A stretch of DNA of 64,000 bases from Algoriphagus marinus (lineage in GTDB: Bacteria; Bacteroidota; Bacteroidia; Cytophagales; Cyclobacteriaceae), in contig NZ_MSPQ01000016.1 of the NCBI RefSeq assembly GCF_001936475.1, positions 17,071 through 81,070 of the forward strand, in the 5' to 3' direction. The notes beneath the pieces are model-generated. The model was not told the DNA's origin. It did no database searches and saw nothing but the letters and a program-made list of their open reading frames with translations. Positions 8,024 through 17,458 of the stretch are shown here, piece by piece (position 1 is the stretch's first letter; each line of letters opens with the position of its first letter). The position numbers and the translations under genes were made by a program.

Positions 8024-8914
8024 ATGAAAAAATTTCTATTGGTTTTCCTCTTCCTTGGATTTAGTGGACTTGGTTTTTCACAAACCAATCGGGTGATGAA
8101 CCTTTTCCCGGAGGGCACCACCCTCCACGGAAATATACCCTATCAAAACGATACGCTCCAAAAGCATTTACTGGATATTTATCTTCCACCAAATCCACAA
8201 AGCAAAGTCCCATTAATCATTTGGGTGCATGGTGGTGGCTGGCTCAGCAATGATAAGTACGCAGATATGGGCTATATGAAAGAGACCATTTCTGCTTTAA
8301 TGAATGAAGGCTATGCATTGGCTTCCATTGATTACCGATTCAGTACTCAGGCGGTTTTTCCCGCGCAAATGCTGGATTGCAATGCAGCAATCTCTTTTTT
8401 GGTTGAAAATGCAGCTAAATACGGATTGGACACAGATCGAATGGCGGTGATGGGTTTCTCTGCTGGCGGCCACTTGGCATCCATGCTTGCATTATCCAAA
8501 AATCAAAACATCGATGATTTCTTTCTACCGGAAACGAATCGAGATTTTAGTTTCAAAGCAGTGGTAGATTTCTACGGTCCTGCAGATTTGACCCTTTTCC
8601 CCGGTGCCAATGATCCAAAATCCCCGGAAGGATTACTCATCGGAGCTGCTCCTTTAGATAGACCTGATTTGGCTAAAATGGCAAGTCCAGTGAGCTTTGT
8701 GGACGAAAGTGATCCTCCTTTCTTGATCATCCATGGTGAAAACGATGATTTAGTTTCTCCTAGACAATCATATTTATTGAATTCATGGCTTCAGGTAAAA
8801 GGAATTCCATCAGAGTTGATTATTGTTCCCGGTGCTCCTCATTATGGGTCTATGTTTGATTCTGATGAAATACGGATAAAAGTCCTGAATATCTTAAAAA
8901 AGGAACTGAATTAG
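8024..8914 (+). CDS. Secreted alpha/beta hydrolase (esterase/lipase type)
   Basis: A 296-residue hydrolase with a signal peptide (residues 1-20, ending GFSQ). HGGGW at 69-73 forms the oxyanion hole and GFSAGG at 144-149 holds the nucleophile Ser146. The Asp is expected in the IHGENDD segment and the His in GAPHYG near residue 276. This layout matches BD-FAE/hormone-sensitive-lipase-like carboxylesterases. It directly follows the aldo/keto reductase, so it may release the carbonyl substrate from an ester; that link is inference. Confidence 0.9.
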   Translation: MKKFLLVFLFLGFSGLGFSQTNRVMNLFPEGTTLHGNIPYQNDTLQKHLLDIYLPPNPQSKVPLIIWVHGGGWLSNDKYADMGYMKETISALMNEGYALASIDYRFSTQAVFPAQMLDCNAAISFLVENAAKYGLDTDRMAVMGFSAGGHLASMLALSKNQNIDDFFLPETNRDFSFKAVVDFYGPADLTLFPGANDPKSPEGLLIGAAPLDRPDLAKMASPVSFVDESDPPFLIIHGENDDLVSPRQSYLLNSWLQVKGIPSELIIVPGAPHYGSMFDSDEIRIKVLNILKKELN

Positions 8915-9022
8915 TACAAAGCCTAATCAGCTTCAATTCCCCATTCAGGTCTTAGATTTTGATAAGTAGCCTCTTAAATTTCTTTAGTATCTTAGAAATT
9001 TCCAATAAGAAATAATCAAGCT

Positions 9023-11263
9023 ATGAGCACTCCTTCCTCAAAATTAAGTAGAAGATCATTTTTAAAAGCCTCTACACTAGCCGGGGGTGGATTATTGCTG
9101 AGTTTTAGTTGGCTTGCTGGCTGCAAACCCAGTCCTGAGGACTTGATGACCATGCCCAAGGAATGGTTTAAACTGAATGGCTACATCAAAATCGGAGAAA
9201 ACGGGTTGGTTACCATCATGTCTCCAAATCCTGAGGGCGGCCAAAATATCAAGACCGCGATGCCCATGATCGTCGCAGAGGAGTTGGATGCGGATTGGAC
9301 GAAAGTACTGGTCGAACAAGCGCCTCTAGATACAGAAAATTTCACCCGACAGTTTATCGGTGGCAGCCAAGCAATCCGAATTGGTTGGACTCCCCTCAGA
9401 ACTGCAGGAGCCACTGCTCGATATTTATTAATACAAGCTGCTGCGCAAACCTGGAATGTTCCGGCCGCTGAGATCACTACCGAACCTGGTTATTTACTTC
9501 ATACAGCCAGTGGGAAGAAAGTCCACTTTGGTGAAATGGCCTCATTAGCGGGCTCCATTCCTATTCCAGAAGAGGTGCAGTTGAAAGAAATAGCTGATTT
9601 TCGGATTATTGGCCATTCTCAAAAAAATGTAGATACCAAAAATATCATCACTGGAAAACCGCTTTTTGGAATAGACTACAAAAAGCCGGGAATGCTCAAA
9701 GCCATGATTATCCATCCTCCTGCCCATGGCTTACGCTTGAAATCTTTTGACGACTCAGAAGCGAAAGGTATACCTGGAATCAAAGCTATTTTCCAAATCA
9801 AATCTCATCAAGATGATTATGAACGGACTTTCTTTGACACGACAAGTTTCACGGATTTGGTGGCTATAGTTGGAGACTCTACCTGGGAAGTCATGAATGC
9901 TAAAAAAGCCCTCAAAGTTGAATGGGAACCTATTTCCACTTTTGAAGAAAAAAGGGATTGGGGTGGACGAAAGGAGCTTCGAACTATCCCGGAAGGTTTG
10001 GAAAGTCACGATTCGCAAGTTCAAAGAATGGTTGAGGCATCCAAAAATGCCCGGATAGTTCGAAAGGATGGAAATCCTGAAGCCGCATTCAGCAAAGCAG
10101 CCAAAGTGATCGAACGTACCTTCCATGGTCCTTTTTTGGCTCACAACTGCATGGAACCGATGAACTTTTTTGCACACGTTCAAGCAGATAAAATCGAATG
10201 TGCCGGCCCATTGCAAAAACCGGAATTAACCGAACAGGCACTATCTGCTCGTTTGGGAGTTCCCATCGAAAACATATACATCGACATGACCCGGCTGGGT
10301 GGTGGCTATGGCCGTCGATCTTATGCGCATTGGTTGATCGAAGCTGCAGTGATTTCCAAGGAAATGAATGCGCCGATCCACCTACAATATTCCCGGGAGG
10401 ATGATATGACTGGCGGAATCTACCGTCCCATGTATCAGGCTACCTACAAAGCAGCACTTGATGAAAAAAATAACCTCATCGGATTTCATTTGAATGCTGG
10501 CGGGCTAGTGGAGCCACCACTTTACGCAGACCGATTTCCAGCAGGTGCAGTCGAAAATTACCTGGCTGAAGACTGGACGGCTTTATCCAATATTACGGTA
10601 GGCTCTTTTAGAGCTCCTCGTTCTAATTTTATAGCCGCTGCAGAACAATCCTTTTTGGACGAAGTGGCAGAAGCAGCAGGGAAAGATCCAATTGAGTTTA
10701 GATTGGAATTATTAAAAAAAGCAAAGGATAATCCCGTAGGAAAACGGAACGATTATGATCCGGAACGATATGCTGGGGTATTGGAATTGGTGAAGACCAA
10801 ATCTAATTGGGGTCAAGACATGAAAGGAGTTTCAAGAGGAGTTTCAGCCTATTTCTGCCACAATAGCTATGCAGCTCAAGTAGTGGATTTAAAAATCGAG
10901 AATGGACAAGTTCAGATTGAAAAGGTGGTTCAGGCTGTAGATTGCGGCTTGGTTGTCAATCCGGATTCAGCAAGAAACCTTTGCGAAGGTGCTGTGGTTG
11001 ATGGAATCGGAACAGCCCTTTTTGGTGAATTAAAGTTTGAAAATGGAGTGCCCGATAAAAACAACTTCGATAACTATCGAATGATTCGAATGAAGGAAGT
11101 TCCAAAATCCATTGAGACCTATTTTGTAGAAAATGAAATTGATCCAACGGGGCTTGGAGAACCTACGTATCCGCCTGTTTTTGGGGCTTTAGCCAATGCG
11201 CTTTATGCTGCAACAGGAGAACGGCTATCCAAACAACCCTTCTTTCCACAGCTCAAAGCCTAG
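9023..11263 (+). CDS. Tat lipoprotein molybdopterin oxidoreductase, IorB-like large subunit
   Basis: A 746-residue protein of the xanthine-dehydrogenase family, closest by eye to isoquinoline 1-oxidoreductase beta subunits. The N-terminus has a twin-arginine motif (SRRSFLK at 9-15) and a lipobox ending at Cys34 (LAGC), so it should be exported folded and lipid-anchored. Molybdopterin-binding features include LGGGYGRR and the C-terminal GLGE at 710-713 with the active-site Glu. These enzymes hydroxylate aromatic heterocycles or oxidise aldehydes. The usual partner, a small [2Fe-2S] IorA subunit, is not encoded nearby, so the electron route is unclear. It is followed by a strong terminator. Confidence 0.9.
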   Translation: MSTPSSKLSRRSFLKASTLAGGGLLLSFSWLAGCKPSPEDLMTMPKEWFKLNGYIKIGENGLVTIMSPNPEGGQNIKTAMPMIVAEELDADWTKVLVEQAPLDTENFTRQFIGGSQAIRIGWTPLRTAGATARYLLIQAAAQTWNVPAAEITTEPGYLLHTASGKKVHFGEMASLAGSIPIPEEVQLKEIADFRIIGHSQKNVDTKNIITGKPLFGIDYKKPGMLKAMIIHPPAHGLRLKSFDDSEAKGIPGIKAIFQIKSHQDDYERTFFDTTSFTDLVAIVGDSTWEVMNAKKALKVEWEPISTFEEKRDWGGRKELRTIPEGLESHDSQVQRMVEASKNARIVRKDGNPEAAFSKAAKVIERTFHGPFLAHNCMEPMNFFAHVQADKIECAGPLQKPELTEQALSARLGVPIENIYIDMTRLGGGYGRRSYAHWLIEAAVISKEMNAPIHLQYSREDDMTGGIYRPMYQATYKAALDEKNNLIGFHLNAGGLVEPPLYADRFPAGAVENYLAEDWTALSNITVGSFRAPRSNFIAAAEQSFLDEVAEAAGKDPIEFRLELLKKAKDNPVGKRNDYDPERYAGVLELVKTKSNWGQDMKGVSRGVSAYFCHNSYAAQVVDLKIENGQVQIEKVVQAVDCGLVVNPDSARNLCEGAVVDGIGTALFGELKFENGVPDKNNFDNYRMIRMKEVPKSIETYFVENEIDPTGLGEPTYPPVFGALANALYAATGERLSKQPFFPQLKA

Positions 11264-11271
11264 AAATTTAT

Positions 11272-11314
11272 AAAAAAGGGCCGATTGAATCAAATTCAAT
11301 CGGCCCTTTTTTTT
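11272..11314 (+). terminator. Rho-independent terminator (bidirectional)
   Basis: An inverted repeat with a 13 bp perfect stem (GGGCCGATTGAAT / ATTCAATCGGCCC) and a 3-base loop is flanked by an A-run on the left and eight Ts on the right. It lies between the convergent IorB-like and M1 peptidase genes and should stop transcription from both sides. Confidence 0.93.
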
Positions 11315-11341
11315 GCTAAAAACTTAATAAGATTTTGTCAG

Positions 11342-13330
11342 CTACTTCCATTCCCAGACATTATCACTGGTATTTTTATCAGGGAATCTGCCATGTGGAT
11401 CTAGGGTGATTTTTTTGATTTTGCGATCTCCAAATTCCATTACCGCATCAAAAGTTCGATTTCCGTCAAACCAAACCGAAACAGGCCAGGTAACTTCGAC
11501 TGTTGTATCATCAATCATTTTGCTATTTGCAATGGATTTGATTGCAGGGCCTTCTGCTTCAAATTCGACTTTCAAAACTACAGGCGAAGGCATCTCCCCT
11601 GCTTGCTTTACTGTTACTACAGTTTTTCCTTGATTTGAACTTACATTTTCAATAGAACCTTCAACCGACTCGGTGGTAAATAACCAGTAATACCAAAACC
11701 ATTCTAGGTTTTGCCCCAATGCATTATTCATAAAAAAGATATAATCCCAAGGCGAAGGATGCTTAAATGCCCAGCTATCGGTATATTTTTTCATGGCATT
11801 AATTACCGCTTCATCTCCAACAATCCCTCCAAGCATGGAAAGCATCAATGGGGTTTTCTGATACGTCTGAAATCCATATCCAGGACCAGCATCATTGGCA
11901 CTCCACATCAGCGGGGCCTCATCTTCAGATCCTGAGATCCGACCGTAACTCTGGCCCAAACCATCCAGATTATAAGCTACTTTTCGGCTAGACGCCGAAG
12001 AAAGAATATTCATGTATTGGTTGAACCCTTCGTCCATCCAGCCATAGCGGGTTTCGTTTGTTCCCAGCATCATTGGCCACCATTGATGAGCGGTCTCATG
12101 ATCTGCAGCTCCTTGATTTGAATTGATCACCATTGGATATTCCATCCCAGCACTTGGTCCATCTTGAAGGGTAAGATGAGGGAAAGGATAGGGTGCCCAA
12201 AGCTCTGAATAGAATTCTAAAGCATGTCTAGTACGGGTCAACGCACTTTCAAAAAAGCGAGCTCTCTCGGGAATGAATACCTCATGAATAGGAATAGGAC
12301 CTTTTCCAGGTATCATGGCTCGAGTTGCTTTCCATATAAATCGGTCTGAAGTGGCCCAAGCAAAATCATTCACTTTATCTGCCACAAAGCGCCAAGTCAA
12401 TGTTTTCCCATCAAGCGTAGATTTTCCAGGTCCTTTTTCCGCTTCTGACACGATGGTGATTTCCTCATCGGAATTCAAAACCATAGCAAGTCTTTGTCTT
12501 GCTGAAGGAGTCAAAACTTCTTCTGGATTTTGCAAAACTCCTGTCCCACTTACAATCCAACCAGCTGGAACAGTAATAGAAACATCGAACTTCCCGAAGT
12601 TATTGAAAAACTCAGCTGGCCCTAAGTATAGGCTTGTTTCCCAGCCTCTTAAGTCATCGTATTTGGCTAACCTTGGAAACCATTGCGTTGGCTGAAAAAG
12701 CGTACTGTCAAAACGCTGAGTCATTCGATGCCCGCGGCCATTTTCTCCTCCTGGGAGCTTTGTATTCCATTCTATTTCCAATTCAGCGGTACTTCCTGCT
12801 TTGATTGGATCCAAAAGTGAAATCGTCGCGATGGTACTTTTCAAACCAGTTGCTTTCAAAGTAGGCGGATCATTTCTTCTCGAAGGCGCAGGATTTAAAT
12901 CCACTACTTTCCCATCTATTTTAATTGAAGTCACGATCATCCCTTCGGTATTTTCAGCAGGAACAGAAGTTCCTCTTGGCACATCACCCCGAAAAACATT
13001 ATGATCCAATCGAAGTACGATTTGTCCCAAATCATCTGGACTGGAATTATGAATCAGGATTTTTTCAGAACCTGTAATCGTCTGATTCGAAGGATTCAAG
13101 CTCGCCTTAATGGTAAAATCTGTTTCCAATTGCCAGTAATTTGGACCCGGCTTTCCTGAAAAATCCCGGGTACCTGCCTCAAATGCTCTTCGTATGGAGT
13201 TGGTCAGCGGAACATCCATTCGAATAGCCCTATTTTGAGTTTCTACAGTTTCCCGCTGGGGTATTGGAGCTTTTTGCTGCGCAAATGTTTGAAAAGAAAG
13301 AAAAAGCAAGAGTAAAAAGATGTTTTTCAT
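11342..13330 (-). CDS. Secreted M1-family metallopeptidase
   Basis: A 662-residue aminopeptidase-like protein with a signal peptide (residues 1-18, ending TFAQ), a beta-rich N-terminal domain and a gluzincin catalytic domain. HETAH at 411-415 and Glu434 in WMDEGF supply the zinc ligands and catalytic Glu. GMEYP at 395-399 replaces the GAMEN exopeptidase loop, a common variation in Bacteroidota M1 proteins. The C-terminal region is beta-rich. It likely trims peptides in the periplasm or outside the cell. It ends 27 bp from the shared terminator. Confidence 0.92.
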   Translation of the reverse strand: MKNIFLLLLFLSFQTFAQQKAPIPQRETVETQNRAIRMDVPLTNSIRRAFEAGTRDFSGKPGPNYWQLETDFTIKASLNPSNQTITGSEKILIHNSSPDDLGQIVLRLDHNVFRGDVPRGTSVPAENTEGMIVTSIKIDGKVVDLNPAPSRRNDPPTLKATGLKSTIATISLLDPIKAGSTAELEIEWNTKLPGGENGRGHRMTQRFDSTLFQPTQWFPRLAKYDDLRGWETSLYLGPAEFFNNFGKFDVSITVPAGWIVSGTGVLQNPEEVLTPSARQRLAMVLNSDEEITIVSEAEKGPGKSTLDGKTLTWRFVADKVNDFAWATSDRFIWKATRAMIPGKGPIPIHEVFIPERARFFESALTRTRHALEFYSELWAPYPFPHLTLQDGPSAGMEYPMVINSNQGAADHETAHQWWPMMLGTNETRYGWMDEGFNQYMNILSSASSRKVAYNLDGLGQSYGRISGSEDEAPLMWSANDAGPGYGFQTYQKTPLMLSMLGGIVGDEAVINAMKKYTDSWAFKHPSPWDYIFFMNNALGQNLEWFWYYWLFTTESVEGSIENVSSNQGKTVVTVKQAGEMPSPVVLKVEFEAEGPAIKSIANSKMIDDTTVEVTWPVSVWFDGNRTFDAVMEFGDRKIKKITLDPHGRFPDKNTSDNVWEWK

Positions 13331-13720
13331 TTGTGATGGATTTTAGATCTGAGTGAATTCTATACTATTCTAAAGAAAAGAGTTATTTGAAGAGTTACAA
13401 ATTTGATTTTCGAGCTAAAAGATCAGAAATAAACTTCTATTCTCCACAAAGAGGACATCGTTTGATTTTCATTCAAACCTATTTGAAGTAATAAAGGCAA
13501 AAAATTGCTGTTTTAGAAAAATGAAAAATAAATCAGGAATACTTCCAAAAAGTCTAGAAATTAATAAGTTAATCGGATGTTAATAGGAAATCGCAGGTTT
13601 GGTTTTTAAAATGAAAGGAAAATCTAGCTAATTTTTCTGCCTTCCAATCGACAAAAATCCTAACTTCAAGTGCCGAAATGAAATCTTATTAATCAAATTA
13701 TTAACTAAACTCAAACACTC
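13331..13720. promoter_or_regulatory. Divergent intergenic region
   Basis: These 390 bp separate the divergent M1 peptidase (minus) and the small kinase (plus) and must hold promoters for both. The region is AT-rich with several TTTG and TAnnTTnG-like words, but no single promoter stands out and no gene, hairpin terminator or repeat was found. Confidence 0.35.
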
Positions 13721-14380
13721 TTGCAGCCATTAGTAATCGACATCGGAGGATCAAATATTAAAATATTGGCAAAAGGCCAACCAGAACGAATCAAAATACC
13801 ATCAGGAAGTGATTTTTCACCTGAAACAATGATCCCTCTTATTAAAGAAGCTGCTTCAGATTGGACCTACGATCGCATCACCATTGGCTTTCCAGGAGTC
13901 GTGAAAAATAATCAGATTCATAGTGAGCCTGTCAATCTTGGAAAAGGTTGGGAAAGCTATGATTTTGCAAAAGAATTTAACTGTCCCGTTAAGATCATAA
14001 ATGATGCTGCCATGCAGGCTTTGGGAAGTTATGAAGGAAAAAAACTACTTTTTTTGGGTTTCGGTACTGGATTGGGAACGGCCATGGTAATAGGTAAGAC
14101 GATTCTCCCTATTGAAGGAGGACACTTACCTTATAAAAAATCCACTTTTGAAGGCTATGTTGGAAAGGAATACCTAACCACAAGTGGTTCTAAACGCTGG
14201 GAAAAGCATGTTTTAAAAACAATCGAAACTTTTGCAGATGCTTTCCAGCCTGAAGACATTGTCTTGGGGGGAGGCAACTCAAAACTAATCACCACGGTGC
14301 CTGAAGGATGCCGATTAGGAACCAACCAAAATGCCTTTATAGGAGGTTTTCGCCTTTGGGAGGACGAATATATTTTCTGA
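13721..14380 (+). CDS. Small ROK / polyphosphate-glucokinase-like sugar kinase
   Basis: A 219-residue actin-fold kinase. DIGGSNIK at 7-14 is the first phosphate loop, TIGFPGVV near 64-71 and NDAA near 93-96 hold the catalytic Asp, and LGFGTGLGTA near 110-119 is the second phosphate loop. The order and spacing match strictly polyphosphate- or ATP-dependent glucokinases but the protein is about 30 residues shorter than classic PpgK. The frame begins with TTG at 13721; no ATG is available before the first phosphate loop, so TTG initiation is likely. It lies 35 bp before an M1 peptidase gene and may share its transcript. Confidence 0.85.
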   Translation: MQPLVIDIGGSNIKILAKGQPERIKIPSGSDFSPETMIPLIKEAASDWTYDRITIGFPGVVKNNQIHSEPVNLGKGWESYDFAKEFNCPVKIINDAAMQALGSYEGKKLLFLGFGTGLGTAMVIGKTILPIEGGHLPYKKSTFEGYVGKEYLTTSGSKRWEKHVLKTIETFADAFQPEDIVLGGGNSKLITTVPEGCRLGTNQNAFIGGFRLWEDEYIF

Positions 14381-14415
14381 TTTCAATCTAATTTTAATTA
14401 AACTCTGAGTGTCCA

Positions 14416-16074
14416 ATGAAATTAAAAAACTGGATTATAACCACTTGCATATGGTTTTCTATATTTCAACTTCAAGCACAGAGTTTTCAACCATCCGCAG
14501 TATTTTCCAAACAAGATTCGCTCCGCGGTTCCATAGGTCCTGCTAGAGCTTGGTGGGATTTACTTCAATATCACCTTGAGGTAAAAGTCGATCCCGGGTC
14601 ACAAACCGTCGCTGGGAAAAACACCATGAGTTACAAAGTAATTGCTGATCAAAATCTACTTCAAGTAGATCTGCAAGCACCAATGTCACTTGAAAAAGTA
14701 ATTCAGGATGGCCAAGAATTGCAGGTGACTAATGAGGGCTCGGCCCACTTTGTACAACTTGCAAAAAATCAGGAGATCGGCAAAATCTATGATATTGAAT
14801 TTCATTTCTCAGGGAAACCTGTAATCGCTATCCGACCTCCTTGGGACGGGGGATTTACATGGACCAAAGACAGCAATGGATTGCCATTCATAGCTAACTC
14901 AAATCAGGGAATTGGATCAAGTATTTGGTGGCCCAACCGAGATCATCCTGCTGATGAACCAGATCAAGGTGTTTTAATCTCCGTAGAAGTTCCGGAAAAT
15001 CTGATGGATATCTCTAACGGCCGACTAATCAAAACCGAACATAACGAAAAAGATAAAACCAAAACTTATCATTGGGAGGTTAAAAACCCGATCAATAATT
15101 ACGGCATCAATGTCAATATCGGTGATTACGTACATTTTGGAGAGCAGTATCCCGGTGAAAAGGGGATGCTTGACATGGACTATTATGTCCTTCGAGAGAA
15201 TTTAGAAAAAGCCAAAGTTCAGTTTAAAGATGCCAAACGAATGATGGAGGCATTTGAGCATTGGTTTGGTCCCTACCCTTTCTATGAAGACGGATATAAA
15301 CTGGTGGAAGCTCCCTACCTCGGAATGGAGCATCAGAGTTCTGTCACTTATGGTAATGGCTATGCAAACGGCTATCGAGGAACAGACTTAAGCGATACAG
15401 GTTGGGGATTAAAATTTGACTTTATCATTATCCATGAATCCGGGCACGAGTGGTTTGCAAATAATATCACGAATAAGGATGTCGCTGATATGTGGGTTCA
15501 TGAAGGATTTACAGCTTATTCAGAAAACTTATTTTTGGATTATTTCTATGGAACCGAAGCCAGCAATGCCTATGTCTTAGGAACCCGGCAACGAATCAAC
15601 AACGATAAACCTATAATTGGACCTTATGGAGTCAATGAAAATGGCTCCTCCGATATGTATTATAAGGGAGCTAATCTGTTGCATACGATCCGACAAATCA
15701 TCAATAATGATGAGAAATGGAGGATGATTCTAAGAGGTTTAAATTCTGAATTTTACCACAAGACTGTCACTTCCTCCGAAATTGAAAATTACATAAGTCA
15801 GCAAGCGGAAATTGATCTCAACCCCATTTTTGACCAGTATTTAAGGGATATTCGAATTCCAATTTTGAGTGTGGTAAAGGATGGGAAAACGATCAGTTAC
15901 CGTTGGGAAAATACTATTCAGAGTTTTAATATGCCAGTTCGGGTTTATTTGGATAAAAAAGAGGTTTGGCTGAACCCTACGACCAAATGGCAGGAAATGG
16001 GAATTGACAACGAAATAAAATCTATTGAAGTTGATCAAAACTTTTATGCAGGAATGATGATCGTGAATAAATAG
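14416..16074 (+). CDS. Secreted M1-family metallopeptidase, short form
   Basis: A 552-residue M1 peptidase with a signal peptide (residues 1-22, ending LQAQ). HESGH at 340-344 and Glu363 in MWVHEGFTAYSE give the zinc site, and GMEHQ at 303-307 stands in the GAMEN position. It lacks the long helical C-terminal domain of classic aminopeptidase N, as do many Bacteroidota members. It is clearly distinct from the M1 protein at 11342, with different length and flanking motifs, so the two are not a recent duplication. Confidence 0.92.
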   Translation: MKLKNWIITTCIWFSIFQLQAQSFQPSAVFSKQDSLRGSIGPARAWWDLLQYHLEVKVDPGSQTVAGKNTMSYKVIADQNLLQVDLQAPMSLEKVIQDGQELQVTNEGSAHFVQLAKNQEIGKIYDIEFHFSGKPVIAIRPPWDGGFTWTKDSNGLPFIANSNQGIGSSIWWPNRDHPADEPDQGVLISVEVPENLMDISNGRLIKTEHNEKDKTKTYHWEVKNPINNYGINVNIGDYVHFGEQYPGEKGMLDMDYYVLRENLEKAKVQFKDAKRMMEAFEHWFGPYPFYEDGYKLVEAPYLGMEHQSSVTYGNGYANGYRGTDLSDTGWGLKFDFIIIHESGHEWFANNITNKDVADMWVHEGFTAYSENLFLDYFYGTEASNAYVLGTRQRINNDKPIIGPYGVNENGSSDMYYKGANLLHTIRQIINNDEKWRMILRGLNSEFYHKTVTSSEIENYISQQAEIDLNPIFDQYLRDIRIPILSVVKDGKTISYRWENTIQSFNMPVRVYLDKKEVWLNPTTKWQEMGIDNEIKSIEVDQNFYAGMMIVNK

Positions 16075-16079
16075 ATCGA

Positions 16080-16109
16080 TTTGATATCCTTAGACTTATC
16101 GTAATTTTG
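16080..16109 (+). promoter_or_regulatory. Bacteroidota-type promoter for mnmA
   Basis: TTTG at 16080-16083 and TAATTTTG at 16102-16109 are separated by 18 bp, matching the -33 TTTG and -7 TAnnTTTG pattern known for the Bacteroidota primary sigma factor. The -7 box ends 87 bp before the mnmA start. Confidence 0.55.
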
Positions 16110-16196
16110 TCTTAAGTAGAACCATTTCATCAAGAAATACTGTTCTTCTCGCAATTGTAACCTAATGGACCTTGAATCCATTACTTATTACAGCAT

Positions 16197-17408
16197 ATGA
16201 AATCAAAGAAAAGAGTTGTCGTCGGCCTATCAGGCGGCGTTGACAGTTCGGTAGCCGCTCACCTACTTCTCGAGCAAGGCTATGAAGTCATCGGGATGTT
16301 TATGAAAAACTGGCACGATGAATCTGTCACTATTTCCAACGAATGCCCCTGGATGGAAGATTCCACTGATGCCATGCTTGTCGCAGAGAAGCTTGGAATC
16401 CCATTTCAAGCCATTGACCTCAGTGAGGAATACAAGGATAGAATCGTAGACTATATGTTTGCTGAATATAAAGCCGGAAGAACTCCTAATCCGGATATTC
16501 TTTGTAATCGGGAAATCAAATTTGATATTTTCTTAAAAGCAGCCGAAAAACTCAAAGCAGATTTTGTGGCTACAGGTCATTATTGCCAAAAAGGCGAAAT
16601 AGAAGTAGACGGCCAGCCGGTCTATCAATTACTCGCTGGTGCTGATCCAAATAAGGATCAAAGCTATTTTCTCTGTCAACTGAACCAAAGTCAATTGGCA
16701 AAAGCATTATTTCCAATTGGACATCTTCAGAAGCCTGAAGTTCGGGAAATTGCGAAAAAGTTGGATCTAATTACTGCAGAAAAGAAAGATAGTCAGGGAC
16801 TTTGCTTCATCGGAAAAGTTCGACTACCGGAATTCCTTCAGCAACAATTGAAACCAAAAAAAGGAAAGATTATCGTCATTCCTGAGGATTTGCCAGAATT
16901 TAAAAAAACTCAGATTCCAGCCGGAATTGAGCCTAAAGACTATGATGATTCGCTTTTGGATGCTATGGCTTTACCAATTCACTATACACCCGAGCAGGGA
17001 AAGGTTCTAGGTGAGCATAATGGAGCTCATTATTTTACCGTAGGTCAGCGCAAAGGATTACAAGTTGGAGGTACCGGTAAACCACTTTTCGTAATAGCCA
17101 CAGATACTCAAACAAATATTATCTATACTGGCTTGGGCGAAGATCACCCCGGCTTGCTTCGTCATGCGCTTTTTGTGAAAAATGAGGACGTCCATTGGAT
17201 TCGGGAGGATTTGAAATTGACTCCGGGAGAAAGTAAGCACTATGAAGCTCGAATTCGATATCGTCAACCCTTGAGCGGAGCGACTTTGATCCAGAAAGAA
17301 AATGGGCTTTATGTTTTATTCGAAAAAGCACAAAAAGGAATCGCATCCGGTCAGTTTGTAGCTTGGTATCAGGGCGAAGAATGTATCGGTTCCGGTACTA
17401 TCTTTTAA
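16197..17408 (+). CDS. mnmA: tRNA-specific 2-thiouridylase MnmA
   Basis: A 403-residue enzyme that thiolates uridine 34 of tRNA for Glu, Gln and Lys. The ATP-pyrophosphatase loop SGGVDSS is at 12-18. The two catalytic cysteines are Cys102 (LCNREIKF) and Cys202 (DSQGLCFIG). The protein is about 35 residues longer than E. coli MnmA because of an insertion after residue 215, which is common in this phylum. A promoter-like sequence lies at 16080-16109. The next gene modifies tRNA too, so the pair may form a small tRNA-modification unit. Confidence 0.96.
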   Translation: MKSKKRVVVGLSGGVDSSVAAHLLLEQGYEVIGMFMKNWHDESVTISNECPWMEDSTDAMLVAEKLGIPFQAIDLSEEYKDRIVDYMFAEYKAGRTPNPDILCNREIKFDIFLKAAEKLKADFVATGHYCQKGEIEVDGQPVYQLLAGADPNKDQSYFLCQLNQSQLAKALFPIGHLQKPEVREIAKKLDLITAEKKDSQGLCFIGKVRLPEFLQQQLKPKKGKIIVIPEDLPEFKKTQIPAGIEPKDYDDSLLDAMALPIHYTPEQGKVLGEHNGAHYFTVGQRKGLQVGGTGKPLFVIATDTQTNIIYTGLGEDHPGLLRHALFVKNEDVHWIREDLKLTPGESKHYEARIRYRQPLSGATLIQKENGLYVLFEKAQKGIASGQFVAWYQGEECIGSGTIF

Positions 17409-17458
17409 TCTCTTCTCTCTGCATTCTTCATTTTACATTCTCAATTTTAAATTAAACA

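Noticed and set aside
9755..10216. 153-codon ORF antisense to the IorB-like gene
   Set aside because: Its length follows from codon bias in the real gene; it has no recognisable domain or signal.
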